Positions 61,499-64,000 of a DNA stretch of 64,000 bases are shown here, piece by piece. The number at the start of each line of letters is the position of its first letter. Positions within the stretch are counted from its first letter, which is position 1. Under the pieces are notes generated by a model. That model was not told the origin of the DNA. It was given only the letters and a program-made list of their open reading frames with translations, and did not search any database. Source of the stretch: Virgifigura deserti (GTDB lineage Bacteria > Pseudomonadota > Alphaproteobacteria > Dongiales > Dongiaceae); NCBI GenBank assembly GCA_003576685.1, contig QOZR01000010.1, positions 124,001 through 188,000 of the forward strand, written 5' to 3'. The translations under genes and the position numbers were made by a program.

Positions 61499-62757
61499 CC
61501 GATTCTCTGCCCAATCAGTTCCTGCTCGGTCACGCCGGTGATTCGGGCGGTCACGATCGCCCCGGGTGCGGCTTCGCCGTCGATCCGCACCGGGGCGAAA
61601 TGCTCGCTATGGCCGTGGGACCGTCCGTCCACGGTCTTTTCAACCAGGACGGCGGCGTCCCGATCCCGGCGCGCTGCGAAAAACCGATGTCGCGCCGCAT
61701 CGCCGGCCGCCCGCAGGCGCGCCGCCCGCTCCTTGCGCGCCGCACCTGGGACCTGCGGCATCCGCGCCGCCGGCGTCCCCTGCCGCGCCGAATAGGGGAA
61801 GACATGCAGATAGGTGAGGTCGCACTCTTCGACCAGCCCCAGGCTGTTCTCGAACATCGCCTCGGTCTCGGTCGGGAAGCCGGCGATGAGATCGGCGCCG
61901 AACACGATATCCGGCCGAAGATCACGCGCCCGCCGGCAGAACGCGATCGCGTCCGTCCGGCTGTGGCGGCGCTTCATCCGCTTCAGGATCATGTCGTCGC
62001 CGGCCTGCAGGCTCAGATGCAGATGCGGCATCAGCCGCGGCTCGCCCTCGATCAGCCGGATCAGGTCGGCGTCGACCTCCACCGGATCGAGCGAGGAAAG
62101 CCGCAGCCGGGGCAACTCCGGCACCTGTGCCAGCAGGCGCCGCGCGATCTGGCCCAGCGTCGGCCGGCCGGGCAGGTCGGCGCCATAGGCGGTGATGTCG
62201 ACGCCGGTCAGCACCACCTCGCGGGTGCCGGCCTCGACCAGCGCGCGGACCTGCGCGACGATCTCGCCCAGCGGCACGCTGCGGCTCGGCCCCCGGCCAT
62301 AGGGGATGATGCAGAAGGTGCAGCGATGGTCGCAACCCTGCTGGACCTGGACGAAGGCGCGCGTCCGGCCCTCGAAACCGGAAATCAGATGGCTGGCGGT
62401 CTCGCGCACGCTCATGATGTCGTTGACCGCCACGCGCCGATGTTCACCCGCTGCGCCGAAGCTCTCGGCCTTCAGCTTCTCTTCATTGCCCAGCACCCGG
62501 TCGACCTCGGGCATCGCGGCGAAGCCCTGCGGGTCGATCTGTGCGGCGCAGCCGGTAACGATGATCCGCGCTTCCGGATGGTCGCGCCGTGCCTTGCGGA
62601 TCGCCTGCCGGGCCTGCCGCTCCGCCTCGGCGGTTACGGCGCAGGTGTTGACGATGATCGTATCGGCGAGGCCGGCGCTCTTCGCGTGCTCGCGCATCAC
62701 TTCGGACTCGAAGGCGTTCAGGCGGCAGCCGAAAGTCAGGATCTGTGGCTCACTCAT
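61495..62757 (-). CDS. mtaB: tRNA threonylcarbamoyladenosine methylthiotransferase MtaB
   Basis: 420 residues, adds a methylthio group to t6A37 of tRNA. N-terminal Cys (FGCRLNAFES, IIVNTCAVT, IIVTGCAAQ) bind the second cluster; radical SAM motif CDHRCTFC is complete; TRAM-like C-terminal region follows. Operon with dapF (8-base overlap) and ftsY, the usual alphaproteobacterial order. Confidence 0.95.
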
Positions 62758-63595
62758 GACCGCCTCCCGCCAGCAGCGACTCGTCGATCCTGCCCGCGAA
62801 GCTGCGCGCCGCCGGCCCGGTCATCCGGACATGGCCGTTCTCCAGCCATTCGATCTCCAGCGCGCCGCCGTCGAGCCGCAGCTCCGCCTTGCGCTCGGCC
62901 AGGCCGCGTCGCACCGCCGCCACCAGGGTCGCGCAGGCGCCGGTGCCGCAGGCCCGGGTGATGCCGGCGCCGCGCTCCCACACCCGCATCCGGATGCGGG
63001 TCGGCGACAGCACCGTGGCGACCTCGATATTGGCGCGCGCCGGGAACATCGGATGGCGCTCCAGCACCGGCCCGATCCGGGCAAGGTCGATCGCCTCGGC
63101 ATTCTCGACGAAGAAGACGGCGTGCGGGTTGCCGATATTGACCGCGACCGGGTCGGCCAGCGGCCCCTCGGCCAAGTCGAGATGCAGCGTGTCGGCCGCC
63201 GCGGCCAGCGGAACCTCCTGCCAGTCGAGCCGCGCCGGCCCCATATCGACGGCGATCCGGTCTGCCCCGGCGGCCTCCGCCGTCAAAAGCCCGGCCTCGG
63301 TCTCGATCGTCACCCGGTCGGTCTGCCGCTCGGCCATCAGCAGCGCCGCGACACAGCGGGTCGCGTTGCCGCAGGCCTCAACCTCGCCGCCATCGGCATT
63401 GCGGATGCGCATGCGCAAGTCGGCGCCATTTCGCGCCGGTTCCAGCAGGATCAACTGGTCGCAGCCGATCCCCGTCTTCCGGTCGGCGATCGCCCGCGCC
63501 TGCGCCGCCGTAAGGTCGAGCGGCCGCACCCGCCCGTCGAGAACGACGAAGTCGTTGCCCAGCCCATGCATCTTGGTAAAACTCAGCGCGCCCAT
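62750..63595 (-). CDS. dapF: Diaminopimelate epimerase
   Basis: 281 residues, converts LL- to meso-diaminopimelate for peptidoglycan and lysine. Active-site cysteines in EACGNATRCVAALL (about 74-87) and RACGTGACATLVAA. MHGLGNDFVVLD starts the protein after ATGGGCG. Complete and canonical. Confidence 0.97.
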   Translation of the reverse strand: MGALSFTKMHGLGNDFVVLDGRVRPLDLTAAQARAIADRKTGIGCDQLILLEPARNGADLRMRIRNADGGEVEACGNATRCVAALLMAERQTDRVTIETEAGLLTAEAAGADRIAVDMGPARLDWQEVPLAAAADTLHLDLAEGPLADPVAVNIGNPHAVFFVENAEAIDLARIGPVLERHPMFPARANIEVATVLSPTRIRMRVWERGAGITRACGTGACATLVAAVRRGLAERKAELRLDGGALEIEWLENGHVRMTGPAARSFAGRIDESLLAGGGHE

Positions 63596-63725
63596 GATGC
63601 CCTGCTATATGGCGCGAGATCGGGCCGGAGTCTAATGGGATTTCCCGCGCTCCTACCCGCGCCGGGCCATGGCAGGCACAGGGAAATGCGCCGGTCCGCG
63701 CGGGACCGGCGCTTCGCGGAAGACC

Positions 63726-64000
63726 TTAGGCGCGGCGACGCCGCCGCATCAGACCGAGTCCGGCGAGGCCGACGCCCAGGAGAGCGAGCGTCGCCGGTTC
63801 GGGAACGGGTGTGGTCGTCAGATCTTCGGTGGTCAGGCGGAAATTGTCGAACGTCCAGGCGCCACGGTCGGGAAGCGGCGATGCCGCGAGCCGAATACCC
63901 AGGGAGGTGGCGCCCGCATCGATAAGGTCATTGAAAATCGACGTGATGTCGAAGCTGAGCGTGTTGCCGATCACAAGCCCGCTCGTCAGAAAGGAGCCGA
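63726..64000 (-). CDS. PEP-CTERM sorting-domain protein, 5' end cut by window edge
   Basis: The C-terminal 90 or so residues of a secreted protein. The tail has VPEPATLALLGVGLAGLGL and ends RRRRRA: PEP motif, transmembrane helix, basic cluster, the exosortase (EpsH) target. The preceding stretch is beta-like (LSFDITSIFNDLIDAGATSLGIRLAAS, WTFDNFRL). The frame stays open past the right edge. Implies an exosortase elsewhere. Confidence 0.85.
   Translation of the reverse strand, partial: GSFLTSGLVIGNTLSFDITSIFNDLIDAGATSLGIRLAASPLPDRGAWTFDNFRLTTEDLTTTPVPEPATLALLGVGLAGLGLMRRRRRA

Overview
The window is a high-GC (by eye roughly two-thirds; not computed), gene-dense stretch with many 4-base ATGA/GTGA gene overlaps. 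The order dapF-mtaB-ftsY, a DUF2336 protein and REP-like palindromes point to an alphaproteobacterium, plausibly Rhodospirillales-like; the lineage is an inference. About 45 kb of the 64 kb is one continuous C1 island. It holds the machinery to oxidise methanol with a lanthanide-type quinoprotein dehydrogenase, make its PQQ cofactor, and carry the formaldehyde to formate on tetrahydromethanopterin (H4MPT) and methylofuran. No calcium-type mxaF, formate dehydrogenase or serine-cycle gene is seen here.

Layout. 1-2243: end of a polysaccharide-export locus (ABC ATPase cut by the left edge, ABC-2 permease, methyltransferase). 2418-2798: a small cytochrome c. 10672-2992 (minus): pcd-fhcB-fhcA-fhcD-fhcC, then an SRPBCC protein, folP and a proline iminopeptidase, probably one operon. 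10779-17949 (plus): mptG, mtdB, an ATP-grasp gene, mch, a RimK-like gene, a CitG-like gene, bioY and a DUF1284 gene, followed by fae with its own leader. 18858-25602: genes for H4MPT and methylofuran synthesis in divergent and convergent blocks (HisA-like, MfnD-, MfnF-, MfnB-, MfnE-like, DUF447, dihydropteroate-synthase-like, dihydroneopterin aldolase). 25695-28345: unrelated small genes and a LysR regulator.

28555-38793: the xox region. Two unrecognised periplasmic proteins and a SoxYZ-like carrier / zinc hydrolase / pentapeptide-repeat trio flank xoxF, xoxG, xoxJ, followed by a convergent nitrate/sulfonate-type ABC importer. The xoxF leader contains mutually exclusive hairpins that look like an attenuator. 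39041-44847: the PQQ-alcohol-dehydrogenase-associated set (DUF2380, amino-acid-type binding protein, beta-propeller, ABC ATPase and permease, an unknown protein, a rhodanese-like CXXCW protein). 45105-48285: pqqABCDE with a terminator after pqqA.

48483-64000: ordinary or accessory genes: a low-complexity secreted protein, AzlCD, a PAS histidine kinase with a DUF2336 partner, a SLAM-like outer-membrane protein followed by a FecR-domain protein that may be its cargo, Nudix and alpha/beta hydrolases, an MFS transporter, an MBL-fold enzyme, ftsY-mtaB-dapF, and a PEP-CTERM protein cut by the right edge.

How it works together (family knowledge applied to this gene set): XoxF with PQQ oxidises methanol in the periplasm and passes electrons to XoxG. 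Fae condenses formaldehyde with H4MPT, MtdB and Mch convert it to formyl-H4MPT, and FhcABCD moves the formyl group to methylofuran and releases formate. The surrounding mpt/mfn-type genes build the two cofactors.
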